Shown in pieces: positions 15,244 through 24,048 of a stretch of DNA of 64,000 bases (positions within the stretch are counted from its first letter, which is position 1; each line of letters begins with the position of its first letter). A model generated the notes under the pieces. It saw nothing but the letters and a program-made list of their open reading frames with translations, made no database searches and was not told the origin of the DNA. Made by a program: the position numbers and the translations under genes. The stretch comes from an uncultured Lachnospiraceae bacterium (lineage in GTDB: Bacteria; Bacillota; Clostridia; Lachnospirales; Lachnospiraceae). Location: NCBI GenBank assembly GCA_910587765.1, contig CAJUNR010000023.1:14563-78562 (forward strand), read 5' to 3'.

Positions 15244-16605
15244 ATGAGGAGGAGACGTCTGATGCTGTCCGGCGTCCTTCTGCTGCTGGCGCTTCTGTGC
15301 GGATGCGCGAAGCAGGCGGAAGAACCGGACACGGAGCAGGAGACCGCGCAGGAGGCGCCGGAAGAGGAAGCGGAGCAGGAACCGCCGGCGCCGGGAGAAG
15401 AGAACTGGGGAACCGCGCCGGATTATTCCGTACCGATGATTACGGGGACGCCGATCCGTTATCTGTCCGTCAATGTGGGAAGTACGGAGGAGGAGGTCTG
15501 CCTTACATGGTATTCCCCCTCGGCGGAGGCGGGACAGGTGTACTGGACGACGGCGGAGGACACGGAATTTGCAGACGCGTATGTGTACAGCACTTCCGCA
15601 GAACCGTCGGAGATCACTTCCGGATATTATGTAAACAAAGTGACCGTCACCGGACTGCTTCCGGAGACGGAGTATCAGTATCAGGTGGGCAGCGAAGAAG
15701 CGCTGTCGCCGGTCTATACGTATACGACGCCTGCGTTTTCCGACACGTTCCGCTTTACGGCGGTGGGGGATCCGCAGCTCGGCAAGCCGGTGGAGGAGCT
15801 GAACTGGCAGAAGAACAACTGGCATAAAGTGCTGAACAAAGTAAAGTATCATTTTCCGGACACCAGCTTCCTGGTGTCGCTCGGAGATCAGGTGAATGAT
15901 TTTGAGGACAGCGAGGAGTACGGAGCCCTGCTGAATCAGGGGGCGCTCTACAGCCTCTCGCTGGCGCCGGTGAAAGGCAACCACGACGTGGGCGGCCCTC
16001 AGTATTCCGAGCATTTTACCCTGCCCAATCAATCCTCTCTCGGAACCTGCGACGGCGACGACGGTGATTACTGGTTCCGGAGGGGGAACGCGCTGTTTCT
16101 GGCGCTCAATACGATGGATCCGGCAAAATGGGGGGAGCACGGGGAATTTATCAAGGCGGCGTCGGAGGCCAATCCGGATGTGAAATGGAAGATCGTATTC
16201 TCGCATTACTCCCCTTATAACGCTTTTGAGGCCTATCTGGAGAACGCGCAGAATATCCGTCCGTACTTTCTGGAATTTACGGCGGAGTACGGGATCGATC
16301 TGGTTCTGTGCGGCCACGACCATGCGTACGTGCGGACGTACTTTATCCAGGAAGACGGTTCTTTTGAAGAGTACGAGAGCCCGGCGGTCAATCCGGAGGG
16401 GACCATGTATGTGACGCTGAGCTCGTCAAGCGGCAGCCTGTATCACCGTCCCGGCGCGCAGGCGGAAGCGGCGGTGCTCTTAAAAAGAGACGTGCCGGAA
16501 GTGACCGACGTGCAGGTGACGCCGGACAGCCTGAAGATCATCACCTATAATGCCGAGACCTGGGAGACGACGGATGAATTTGAGATCCGGAAGCAGGAAA
16601 CGTAA
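15244..16605 (+). CDS. lipoprotein metallophosphoesterase, purple acid phosphatase type
   Basis: 453 residues. A lipobox (LLALLCGC) within a signal peptide makes it a surface lipoprotein, followed by a Glu/Pro-rich linker. Residues about 75-165 are a fibronectin-like N-terminal domain typical of purple acid phosphatases (VNVGSTEEEVCLTWYS, VTVTGLLPETEYQYQVG). The catalytic domain has the metal ligands in order: GDPQLG, SLGDQVND, KGNHDVGG, VFSHYSPYN and CGHDHAYVR. It hydrolyses phosphate monoesters or diesters outside the cell. The start at 15244 follows AAGGAGAG; the frame is open upstream inside gtrA. Position in the glycan cluster suggests action on phosphate-containing wall polymers, but that is inference. 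Confidence 0.9.
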   Translation: MRRRRLMLSGVLLLLALLCGCAKQAEEPDTEQETAQEAPEEEAEQEPPAPGEENWGTAPDYSVPMITGTPIRYLSVNVGSTEEEVCLTWYSPSAEAGQVYWTTAEDTEFADAYVYSTSAEPSEITSGYYVNKVTVTGLLPETEYQYQVGSEEALSPVYTYTTPAFSDTFRFTAVGDPQLGKPVEELNWQKNNWHKVLNKVKYHFPDTSFLVSLGDQVNDFEDSEEYGALLNQGALYSLSLAPVKGNHDVGGPQYSEHFTLPNQSSLGTCDGDDGDYWFRRGNALFLALNTMDPAKWGEHGEFIKAASEANPDVKWKIVFSHYSPYNAFEAYLENAQNIRPYFLEFTAEYGIDLVLCGHDHAYVRTYFIQEDGSFEEYESPAVNPEGTMYVTLSSSSGSLYHRPGAQAEAAVLLKRDVPEVTDVQVTPDSLKIITYNAETWETTDEFEIRKQET

Positions 16606-16607
16606 CG

Positions 16608-16636
16608 TTGCATAATGAGGGGAAAACTGCTATAAT
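16608..16636 (+). promoter_or_regulatory. internal sigma-A promoter before the CotH-VTC module
   Basis: TTGCAT (16608-16613) and a perfect TATAAT (16631-16636) with a 17-bp spacer lie in the short gap after the phosphatase. This gives the CotH/VTC/DUF4956 genes their own transcription start inside the glycan locus. Confidence 0.75.
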
Positions 16637-16681
16637 GGGATACAATGGAAAGCCGTAGAGGGGGCAGACGGGAGAGACGGA

Positions 16682-18304
16682 ATGAAAAAAAAGGCGGTAT
16701 TATGGTTCAGTGTTCTGCTGCTTGCGGGTTTTCTTTTTTATTTCGCGCGGGAACCGGGGAAGGAGAAGTCCCGGCAGTCTCTTGCGCCGGGGGCGTTCGC
16801 CGGGGAGGCGAGACAGGCGGAACAGCTTTACGGCCGTCTTCCGAAGACGCTGGATACGGAGGAAGTGCGTCTGTGCTTTCGGGGGGAAGAGCTGGCCTGC
16901 GACCGGGAGTCGAACGTCTGGTATCTGCCCGTGGACATGGACTGCGCGCAGTGGGAGGCCGGGACCTTCACGGCGTTCGGGGATGAGATCCGCATCCTCC
17001 CGCTGGTGGATTATACGGCACTGGACAAGCAGAAAGTCGTGGCGGAAGGACGGCGGATTCCTCTGCTCGCATGGAAGGACGAGTCCTGCGCGTCCATTCA
17101 GGTCGTCTTCACGGGAGTTCCGGTGGTGCGTATGGAGACCGGAGCGGATCTGGACGTGGACACGGTGTTCGCGGGCAGCGTCGTCTTCTATGAAGCGTGC
17201 GGCCGGGAGGACTGGACGGCGAGTTCCGCTTTTGAGGCGCATGAGAGGGGGCAGACGACCCGCGCGTTTCCCAAGAAGGGATATCGCCTGAATCTGATCT
17301 CCGTAACCGGGACGGGCGTGGTGAAGAAAAACTCCGAACCGGTGCTGGGGATGCGCGATTCGGATTCATGGATCTTCTATGCCGTCTACAGCGACGGGAC
17401 GAAAGTCCGGGACCGGTTCAACATCGAGCTTTGGAATCGTTTCGGCGCGTCAGCAATGTCCGGCCGCATTCATATGGGTACGCATATGGAATATGCGGAA
17501 CTGGTGGTCAACGGAGAATACCGGGGGCTGTACGGGATTCTGGAGCCGGTGGACTCTGCGCAGCTTCTTCTGTCCGATCAGGAATTTCTGTATAAGCGGA
17601 CGATGGGCAGGGAACTTTCCACGGAGCTTCTGGATGCGCTGGAGCCGGAACAGTATCTGACGGCGCTTGGCATGGAGATCAAGGGGAAGGAAGGCTGCGG
17701 GAGCCGGGCGGACTGGCAGTCTTTCCGCAGGTTCCTGAGCATCTGCGAGGCCGAAGATCGTACATTTTCCGCGGAGACGGCCGCCCTTCTGGATCTGGAG
17801 AACGCGGCGGACATGTGGCTGTATCTTCAGATGATTTATGGAGAAGATAATATCTATAAGAATATGTTTTTTGCCTTTAAGAAGGAACAGGGCGCGCAGC
17901 GGATGTATCTGATCCCGTGGGATGTGGATCTGACCTGGGGCAACGTCTACACGGACGATCCGCAGGCGCTGTATACGGTTTTTGCGCCGGAGCGGGCGCA
18001 GGACTATCTTTCCTGGCCGTTTATGGACCGGATGATCCGCCTGGATGTGGGCGGAATCCGTTCCGTCATCAAGGAACGCTTTGCAAAACTGCGGGAGGGA
18101 ATTCTCTCGGACGAGTCCATGCAAAGACTTCTGGAGGAATGCGTGCATCAGGTGCAGGATTCGGGCGCGTTTGCGAGGGACGCGCAGCGATGGCCGGACA
18201 GCCGTCATGACGGAGATTACAACGGAATGCGCGGTTTTATGGAGAAGCGGATGAAATTTCTTGAAAAATATATGGAAAACATGGATGAATGGATAGAGGA
18301 TTGA
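16682..18304 (+). CDS. CotH-family protein kinase
   Basis: 540 residues with an N-terminal membrane anchor (VLWFSVLLLAGFLFYFA) and a long extracytoplasmic part. From about residue 190 it has the CotH fold: TRAFPKKGYRLNL (nucleotide-binding Lys/Arg), LRDRFNIELWNR-type helix, GEYRGLYGILEPVD, and the metal-binding IPWDVDLTWGN near residue 410. CotH proteins phosphorylate proteins in spore coats, and homologues occur on many Gram-positive surfaces. Here it lies with a VTC-domain gene and a DUF4956 membrane gene, an arrangement I recall as recurrent in Firmicutes. Its target is unknown. Confidence 0.88.
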   Translation: MKKKAVLWFSVLLLAGFLFYFAREPGKEKSRQSLAPGAFAGEARQAEQLYGRLPKTLDTEEVRLCFRGEELACDRESNVWYLPVDMDCAQWEAGTFTAFGDEIRILPLVDYTALDKQKVVAEGRRIPLLAWKDESCASIQVVFTGVPVVRMETGADLDVDTVFAGSVVFYEACGREDWTASSAFEAHERGQTTRAFPKKGYRLNLISVTGTGVVKKNSEPVLGMRDSDSWIFYAVYSDGTKVRDRFNIELWNRFGASAMSGRIHMGTHMEYAELVVNGEYRGLYGILEPVDSAQLLLSDQEFLYKRTMGRELSTELLDALEPEQYLTALGMEIKGKEGCGSRADWQSFRRFLSICEAEDRTFSAETAALLDLENAADMWLYLQMIYGEDNIYKNMFFAFKKEQGAQRMYLIPWDVDLTWGNVYTDDPQALYTVFAPERAQDYLSWPFMDRMIRLDVGGIRSVIKERFAKLREGILSDESMQRLLEECVHQVQDSGAFARDAQRWPDSRHDGDYNGMRGFMEKRMKFLEKYMENMDEWIED

Positions 18305-18348
18305 GACAATATACAGTACGGCGGCAGAGAACGGACGGGAGGAACAGT

Positions 18349-19044
18349 ATGGAAACCACGGCAGGCCGATACCGGCATGAATTTAAATATCTCTGTTCTT
18401 ACGGAGAGCTTGCGATGCTGAAAGTGCGTCTTGCGGGACTGCTCCTTCCGGACCCGCACGCGGGGAAGGACGGGGTATACAATATACGCAGCCTGTATTT
18501 TGACGACTATTACGACTCCTGCCTGCGGGAGAACGAGGCGGGAACGGATCCCCGGGAAAAATTCCGCATCCGCATCTACAATCACAGCAGCGAACGCATC
18601 TCTCTGGAACTGAAAAAAAAAGTAAGGGGCAAGACGCAGAAGCTGTCCTGTCCTCTGAGCGAGGAGCAGTGCTGCGGCCTGATGGAGGGCCGGCCTCCCG
18701 CGGTCGGAGCGGAGACGCCGGCGCTGCTGAATAAACTGGGCGTACAGATGCGGACGAAGCTTATGAAGCCGAAGGTGATCGTGGAATACGAGAGAGTCCC
18801 CTACATCTGTCCGCTGGGGAATGTCAGAATTACGATGGACGAGAATATCTCCTCTTCCGGCCGGACGGATCTCTTTCTGGAGGAGCGGATTCCTCTGCGG
18901 CCGGTTCTGGAAGCGGGACAGCATGTGCTGGAGGTAAAGTATGACGAATATCTGCCGGATGCGGTTTACCGGACGATTCAGCTTGCTGGTCTGCGGCAGA
19001 CGGCGTTTTCCAAATATTATCTTTGCAGAAAGTATCATTTATGA
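18349..19044 (+). CDS. VTC-domain polyphosphate polymerase-like protein
   Basis: 231 residues consisting of one VTC domain: RHEFKYLCSYGE at the start, YNIRSLYFDDYYDSC, FRIRIYNHS, LELKKKVRGKTQK, KPKVIVEYERVPY, VRITMDENI and LEVKYDEYLPD. These Lys/Arg-lined strands make the tunnel in which VTC4-type enzymes build polyphosphate from ATP. The start at 18349 follows GGGAGGAA; a longer frame overlapping cotH lacks homology. Being in the same operon as CotH and DUF4956 suggests a joint phosphate-transfer function at the membrane. Confidence 0.9.
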   Translation: METTAGRYRHEFKYLCSYGELAMLKVRLAGLLLPDPHAGKDGVYNIRSLYFDDYYDSCLRENEAGTDPREKFRIRIYNHSSERISLELKKKVRGKTQKLSCPLSEEQCCGLMEGRPPAVGAETPALLNKLGVQMRTKLMKPKVIVEYERVPYICPLGNVRITMDENISSSGRTDLFLEERIPLRPVLEAGQHVLEVKYDEYLPDAVYRTIQLAGLRQTAFSKYYLCRKYHL

Positions 19045-19073
19045 TGGCGGAAGGTACGCTCTTTTTGCACGTA

Positions 19074-19096
19074 CGGGCGGAACTCTTTCCCGCCCG
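19074..19096 (+). promoter_or_regulatory. hairpin in the VTC-DUF4956 gap
   Basis: CGGGCGG (19074-19080) pairs with CCGCCCG (19090-19096) across a 9-base loop in the 104-bp gap. There is no T run. A partial attenuator or stabilising stem is likely. Confidence 0.4.
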
Positions 19097-19148
19097 GCCT
19101 CTGACAGGGAACAATCATCACGAATAAGGAAAAGGAGAGTTACATAGG

Positions 19149-19823
19149 ATGGGATTTCAGGACGTATTTAAAAAATCATTTCTGGAGGGCTTCAGCGGCA
19201 TGGACATTACGACCGGCAAGATCGCGGCGACGCTGTTCGTGACTGCCCTTTTGGCGCTGTATGTTTTCATGATTTATCGGCTGGTGACGCGGAAGGTGTT
19301 CTATTCCAAAAACTTCAATATCTCACTGGCGGCCATGAGTCTGATTACGGCGGCGATCATCCTCGCCATGCAGTCAAACCTGGTGATCTCCCTCGGTATG
19401 GTGGGCGCGCTGTCCATCATCCGTTTCCGCACGGCCATCAAGGACCCTATGGATCTGGTGTTCCTGTTCTGGTCCATCAGCATCGGCATCATCTGCGGCG
19501 CGGGACTCTTTGAAGTGGCGCTGGTGACTTCGATCGCCGTGACGGTCTGTATCCTTGTGCTGGATCTGCTTCCGGTGGCGAAAGCGCCGATGATCCTGGT
19601 CGTGAACAGTTCGAGGACGGACGCGGAGGCGGACGTACTGGAGACGGTCGCAAAATATGCCGGCGCCTACAAAGTGAAATCCAGAAATCTGTCAAAAGAC
19701 CGTCTGGATCTGGTGGTGGAAGTGAGAGTAAAGGACGAGAGCGGCCTGGTGAAGGAAGTGGCGGCCCAGGAGGGCATGCTCAGCGCTTCCCTGATCGCGC
19801 ACGACGGCGAGGTTACATTCTAA
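19149..19823 (+). CDS. DUF4956-family membrane protein
   Basis: 224 residues. The first 145 hold four hydrophobic helices with the highly conserved stretch LGMVGALSIIRFRTAIKDP, the hallmark of DUF4956. The last 80 residues form a small soluble alpha/beta domain (MILVVNSSRTDAEADVLE, LDLVVEVRVKDES). No biochemical function is established that I know of. It regularly accompanies VTC-domain and CotH genes, so it may be their membrane platform or a channel for polyphosphate. That is inference from co-occurrence. Confidence 0.85.
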   Translation: MGFQDVFKKSFLEGFSGMDITTGKIAATLFVTALLALYVFMIYRLVTRKVFYSKNFNISLAAMSLITAAIILAMQSNLVISLGMVGALSIIRFRTAIKDPMDLVFLFWSISIGIICGAGLFEVALVTSIAVTVCILVLDLLPVAKAPMILVVNSSRTDAEADVLETVAKYAGAYKVKSRNLSKDRLDLVVEVRVKDESGLVKEVAAQEGMLSASLIAHDGEVTF

Positions 19824-19848
19824 CATCCAGCGGAGAGATTTGGTCACT

Positions 19849-21612
19849 ATGAAAAATGTCGGTTATGCAAAACGCGGTTATCAGTATGTGAAACGATATG
19901 GGGTAACAAGGCTGCGCCGGAAGGTGCAGGAGCGTCTGTACCGCAACAGTCTGGAAAGAGGATATCAGGGCTGGATGCTCCGTCAGCGCCCGGCCGAAAG
20001 CGAGATGGAGCTGCAGCGAACGCATGTATTTGCGGATTCGCCTCTTGTCAGCGTGGTGGTGCCCGTATACCGGACTCCGGAAGTCTTTCTTCGGGAGATG
20101 GTGGAATCCGTCCTTTCGCAGACTTACCGCAATCTGGAACTGTGCATCGCGGACGGCAGCGGGGAGGACGACACCGCGGAAAAAGTGATCGAAGATTATA
20201 TGAGGCGGGATCCCCGGATCCGCTATGAGAAGCTGGCGGACAATCTGGGAATTGCCGGAAATACGAACGCGGCGCTCTCCCTGGCGACGGGCGAGTATCT
20301 GGCGCTTCTGGATCATGACGATCTGCTGGAGGAGCACGCGCTGTTTGAGGTTGTAAAATGGCTTTCGGCGCATCCGGGCACGGACCTGCTTTATACGGAT
20401 GAGGACAAGGTGACTTTTGATTCCTCCATGTATTTCCAGCCCCATTTCAAACCGGATTTTAACCGGGAGCTGCTCCGCAGCAACAATTATATCTGCCATC
20501 TGCTCGTGGTGAAAAAGACGCTGCTCGAGCAGACGCAGCGGTACCGTCAGGAGTTCGACGGGGCTCAGGACTATGATTTCATCCTTCAGTGCGCGGAGAA
20601 GGCGGAGCGGATCGGACATATTCCCAGGGTGCTGTATCACTGGAGATGCCACGCCTCTTCCACGGCGGCGAACCCGGAGAGCAAGCTGTACGCCTACGAC
20701 GCCGGAAAGCGGGCGCTGGAATGCCATCTGCGTCGGCTGGGCGAGGCGGGAACGGTGGAAAATATGGAGAATCCGGGATTTTACCGGATCACCTATCCGG
20801 TGGCGGGGACGCCCAAGGTCAGCATAGCGCTGCTGGACGCGCCGACGCCCGGGGCGCTCAAAAAGTTTGTCAATGCAGTCGGCCGGAACCGCACTTACGG
20901 AAATCTGGAACTTCTGGTTCTTCTGGAGGAAGCGGACAAAAATAAATTAATTCTGAATTTTATAAAAGAACATAGACAAATACCGATAAAAGTAGTATAT
21001 TGTACTAGTGCATGTAATAAATTTGTAACATTTTCCAGATTGGCGGAGAAACTGGACAGTGAATACTTCCTGTTTCTGGAGAGCAGAGCGGAACAGCTCT
21101 GCAGAGGCTGGCTGGAGATTTTCCTCGGCAACGCCCAGCGGGAAGGAATCGGCGCGGTGGGAGGCCGGGTTTACGACAGCCGCCGCAGGCTCAGGTACGG
21201 GGCGAAGATTCTGGGAATGAAGGGTTCCGCAGGAGACGCCTTCGGGGGCCTTCCGCTGGGATACACGGGATATTTTCACAAGGCGGTGCTGCAGCAGAAT
21301 TACCATGCGGTATCCGGAAAGGCCATGATGGTGCGCAGGGAGCATTTTCTGAGCGCGGGAGGATTCTCGGAGGACGTGGAGGACCGCATGAAGGATGTGG
21401 ATCTCTGCCTGAAGCTGGAGGCACTCGGCCTGAGCAACGTCTATGATCCGGGAATTGTGGTGACGGAACGGAAGTCTGCCCGCCGGAAGAAGCCTTCCAG
21501 ACGGGCGGCCGCTTTTGAAAAAAAATGGAAAGAACTTTTAAAGGAGCCGGACAGTTGTTATAACCGCAATCTTTCTCTGGAAGATACCAGTTGCCGGATC
21601 CGGGAGTTTTGA
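19849..21612 (+). CDS. two-domain GT2 glycosyltransferase, second domain lacking its DxD motif
   Basis: 587 residues, related in layout to the protein encoded at 11643-13535. The first GT2 domain is intact: PLVSVVVPVYRTPEVFLREMV, DHDD near residue 155, and a DYDFILQ acceptor region. The second domain keeps fold landmarks (IGAVGGRVYDS, KDVDLCLKLEALGL). Where the sister protein has LFLNNDTEV, however, it reads LFLESRAEQL, so the nucleotide-sugar and metal site appears lost. The start at 19849 follows GGAGAG. One domain is probably catalytic and the other structural or acceptor-binding. Bases 20935-21045, coding for the degenerate part, are strikingly AT-rich compared with the rest of the gene. 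Confidence 0.85.
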   Translation: MKNVGYAKRGYQYVKRYGVTRLRRKVQERLYRNSLERGYQGWMLRQRPAESEMELQRTHVFADSPLVSVVVPVYRTPEVFLREMVESVLSQTYRNLELCIADGSGEDDTAEKVIEDYMRRDPRIRYEKLADNLGIAGNTNAALSLATGEYLALLDHDDLLEEHALFEVVKWLSAHPGTDLLYTDEDKVTFDSSMYFQPHFKPDFNRELLRSNNYICHLLVVKKTLLEQTQRYRQEFDGAQDYDFILQCAEKAERIGHIPRVLYHWRCHASSTAANPESKLYAYDAGKRALECHLRRLGEAGTVENMENPGFYRITYPVAGTPKVSIALLDAPTPGALKKFVNAVGRNRTYGNLELLVLLEEADKNKLILNFIKEHRQIPIKVVYCTSACNKFVTFSRLAEKLDSEYFLFLESRAEQLCRGWLEIFLGNAQREGIGAVGGRVYDSRRRLRYGAKILGMKGSAGDAFGGLPLGYTGYFHKAVLQQNYHAVSGKAMMVRREHFLSAGGFSEDVEDRMKDVDLCLKLEALGLSNVYDPGIVVTERKSARRKKPSRRAAAFEKKWKELLKEPDSCYNRNLSLEDTSCRIREF

Positions 21613-21626
21613 TAGAGGAGACGCGC

Positions 21627-22592
21627 ATGTCGGACGTGTCGATCGTGATCCCGAACTACAACGGGATCGCATATCTGAAGAACTGCCTGCGCTCGCTGTC
21701 GGAGCAGACGGGCGTGTCGGCGGAGATCATTGTGGTGGACAACGGTTCCGGCGACGGGAGTCAGGACTATGTCCGGAGACATTTTCCGGAATGCGTTCTG
21801 GTCTGTCTGGATCGGAATTATGGTTTCTGCCGGGCAGTGAATGAAGGAATCCGACGGGCCGCAGGCCCGTATGTCATATTGCTGAATAACGATACGGAAG
21901 TACATCCGGATTTTGCCGGGTGCCTTCTGGGAGCCATCCGTGAGGATGGACGGAGATTTTCCTGCGCGGCAAAGATGCTGGATTATCGGGACAGAACCCT
22001 TCTTGACAGTGCGGGCGATTGTTACTGCGCCCTGGGCTGGGGACTGGCCAGAGGCCGCGGGGAGCCCGCGGGCCGGTATGCTTCCGGACGGGAGATTTTC
22101 TCCTCCTGTGCCGGAGCGGCGATCTACCGCAAAGAGCTGGTGGAGAAGCTGGGGGGGTTTGACGAGGCGCATTTTGCCTATCTGGAAGATATGGATTTGT
22201 CCTGGAGGGCGAAGATCCACGGTTACCGCCACTGGTATGCCCCGGAGGCGATGGTTTTTCATGTGGGGAGCGCTACCAGCGGTTCCAGATACAATTCTTT
22301 TAAAGTCCTGCACTCGGCGGGAAATAACGTTTATATGATCTATAAGAATATGCCTTTTCTGCAGATGCTTCTCAATGCGCCGCTTTTGCTGGCAGGTTTT
22401 GCTGTCAAGTATCTGTTTTTCGTAAGGAAAGGGCTGGGAAGAGACTATCGTCAGGGACTTCTGCGGGGCGTGCGGCTTTGCCGGCAGCATCCGGAACGCA
22501 GGGTCCGGTTTCGCATGGGACATGTCTGGAACTATGCGAAGATTCAGTTGGAACTCTGGAAGAATATTCTGCTGTTTGTACCACATTTGTAG
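21627..22592 (+). CDS. GT2 glycosyltransferase, rhamnosyltransferase-like
   Basis: 321 residues. The GT-A domain starts at VSIVIPNYNGIAYLKNC, has VDNGSGDGS and the metal-binding NNDTEV, then FAYLEDMDLSWRAKIHGYR. A C-terminal membrane-associated tail (LLNAPLLLAGFAVKYLFF) follows. This layout is that of WbbL/RfbN-like rhamnosyltransferases. The start at 21627 follows AGAGGAG. It lies 14 bp after the preceding GT gene and belongs to the same operon. Confidence 0.88.
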   Translation: MSDVSIVIPNYNGIAYLKNCLRSLSEQTGVSAEIIVVDNGSGDGSQDYVRRHFPECVLVCLDRNYGFCRAVNEGIRRAAGPYVILLNNDTEVHPDFAGCLLGAIREDGRRFSCAAKMLDYRDRTLLDSAGDCYCALGWGLARGRGEPAGRYASGREIFSSCAGAAIYRKELVEKLGGFDEAHFAYLEDMDLSWRAKIHGYRHWYAPEAMVFHVGSATSGSRYNSFKVLHSAGNNVYMIYKNMPFLQMLLNAPLLLAGFAVKYLFFVRKGLGRDYRQGLLRGVRLCRQHPERRVRFRMGHVWNYAKIQLELWKNILLFVPHL

Positions 22593-22617
22593 TGGCAGGA
22601 GGAACAGGTGAACAACT

Positions 22618-24027
22618 TTGATCAAGGACAATCAACGGTATTTTAACCGGCTTCATGTAGTGCTCGATGCGTTTACGATCTGCATCGCGTATCTGCTGTC
22701 GTGGGCATACAAGTTTCTCATACTGGACGGGCCGCACGGCCTGAGTTTCGTTCAGTACTGCATTGTGCTGATTCCGATTGTGCCGTTATATCTGACGCTG
22801 TATCTGGCCTTCAACCTGTATACGCCCAAGCGGGTTCAGGGACGCAGGCTGGAAGGCAGCAATATTATAAAGGCGAATACGATCGGTCTGCTGCTGATCA
22901 TGGGAACGCTGTTTCTGCTCCGCAGCTACAACGATTATGCGGACTATTATTCCAAGACGATGCTGATCTATTTCTATATCATCAATATCGGACTGGAGAC
23001 GGCGGTCCGCAATCTGATCCGCATCGGACTGCGCAAGATGCGCAAGCGCGGCTTCAATCTGCGCCATATCATCTTTGTCGGCTACAGCAGCGCCGCGGAG
23101 GCGTTTATCGACCGGATCCGCGCCAACCCTCAGTGGGGTTACCGGGTGAGAGGGATTCTGGACGACAACAAAGAGATCGGCTATATGTACAAAGGCGTCT
23201 CGATTCTGGGAACGACGGAGGAACTCCCGCAGATTCTGGAGAACAACCGGCTGGATGAGATCGCTCTCACGCTGGGGCTTCAGGAATATTACAAGCTGAA
23301 GCGGATTGTGGCCGCCTGTGAGAAATCCGGCGTGCATACAAAATTCGTTCCGGATTATAATGATATTATTCCCACCAGACCTTATACCGAGGATCTGCTG
23401 GGACTTCCGGTGGTCAATATCCGTCATGTGCCGCTGACCAACACCTTCAACATGATCTGCAAACGGATCGTGGATATTGCGGGTTCGGTGGTGGCAATCA
23501 TTGTTTTTTCGCCGGTTATGCTGGTTACGGCCGCTCTGGTTAAGGCAACTTCCAAAGGGCCGCTTATATACAGACAGGAGCGCGTAGGGCTCCACAATCA
23601 GGTGTTTCAGATGTATAAATTCCGTTCCATGGAGGTTCAGTCGCCGGGAAGGGAGAAGAAGGCGTGGACCGTGCGCAACGACCCCCGCGTGACGAAGGTC
23701 GGGAAGATTATCCGCAGGACCAGCATCGACGAACTTCCGCAGTTGTTTAATATCCTCAAAGGTGATATGAGCCTGGTGGGACCGCGCCCGGAGCGTCCTT
23801 TTTTCGTGGAAAAATTCAGAGAAGAGATTCCGCGATATATGGTGAAGCATCAGGTACGTCCGGGACTGACCGGCTGGGCGCAGGTGAATGGATACCGGGG
23901 AGATACATCGATTAAGAAACGAATTGAATACGACCTGTACTATATTGAAAACTGGACGATGGGGCTGGATATCAAGATTCTGTTCCTGACGTTTTTCAAA
24001 GGTTTTGTGAATAAGAATGCTTATTGA
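22618..24027 (+). CDS. polyprenyl-phosphate sugar phosphotransferase (WbaP/EpsE type)
   Basis: 469 residues. Four or five N-terminal helices come first, then a CoA-binding-like central domain (RHIIFVGYSSAAEAFIDRI, ILGTTEELPQIL). The conserved catalytic C-terminal domain has RQERVGLHNQVFQMYKFRSM, RRTSIDELPQLFNIL, SLVGPRPE and RPGLTGWAQVNGYRG. It moves a sugar-1-phosphate from UDP-sugar to undecaprenyl phosphate, starting each polysaccharide chain. The best start is TTG at 22618, 14 bp after AGGAGG. A 12-codon GTG mini-frame at 22608 in another frame lies between, which may affect initiation. Its presence indicates a WbaP-type primed, lipid-linked glycan in this locus. Confidence 0.93.
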   Translation: MIKDNQRYFNRLHVVLDAFTICIAYLLSWAYKFLILDGPHGLSFVQYCIVLIPIVPLYLTLYLAFNLYTPKRVQGRRLEGSNIIKANTIGLLLIMGTLFLLRSYNDYADYYSKTMLIYFYIINIGLETAVRNLIRIGLRKMRKRGFNLRHIIFVGYSSAAEAFIDRIRANPQWGYRVRGILDDNKEIGYMYKGVSILGTTEELPQILENNRLDEIALTLGLQEYYKLKRIVAACEKSGVHTKFVPDYNDIIPTRPYTEDLLGLPVVNIRHVPLTNTFNMICKRIVDIAGSVVAIIVFSPVMLVTAALVKATSKGPLIYRQERVGLHNQVFQMYKFRSMEVQSPGREKKAWTVRNDPRVTKVGKIIRRTSIDELPQLFNILKGDMSLVGPRPERPFFVEKFREEIPRYMVKHQVRPGLTGWAQVNGYRGDTSIKKRIEYDLYYIENWTMGLDIKILFLTFFKGFVNKNAY

Positions 24028-24048
24028 CAGGCGTAGAAAGGATGAATT

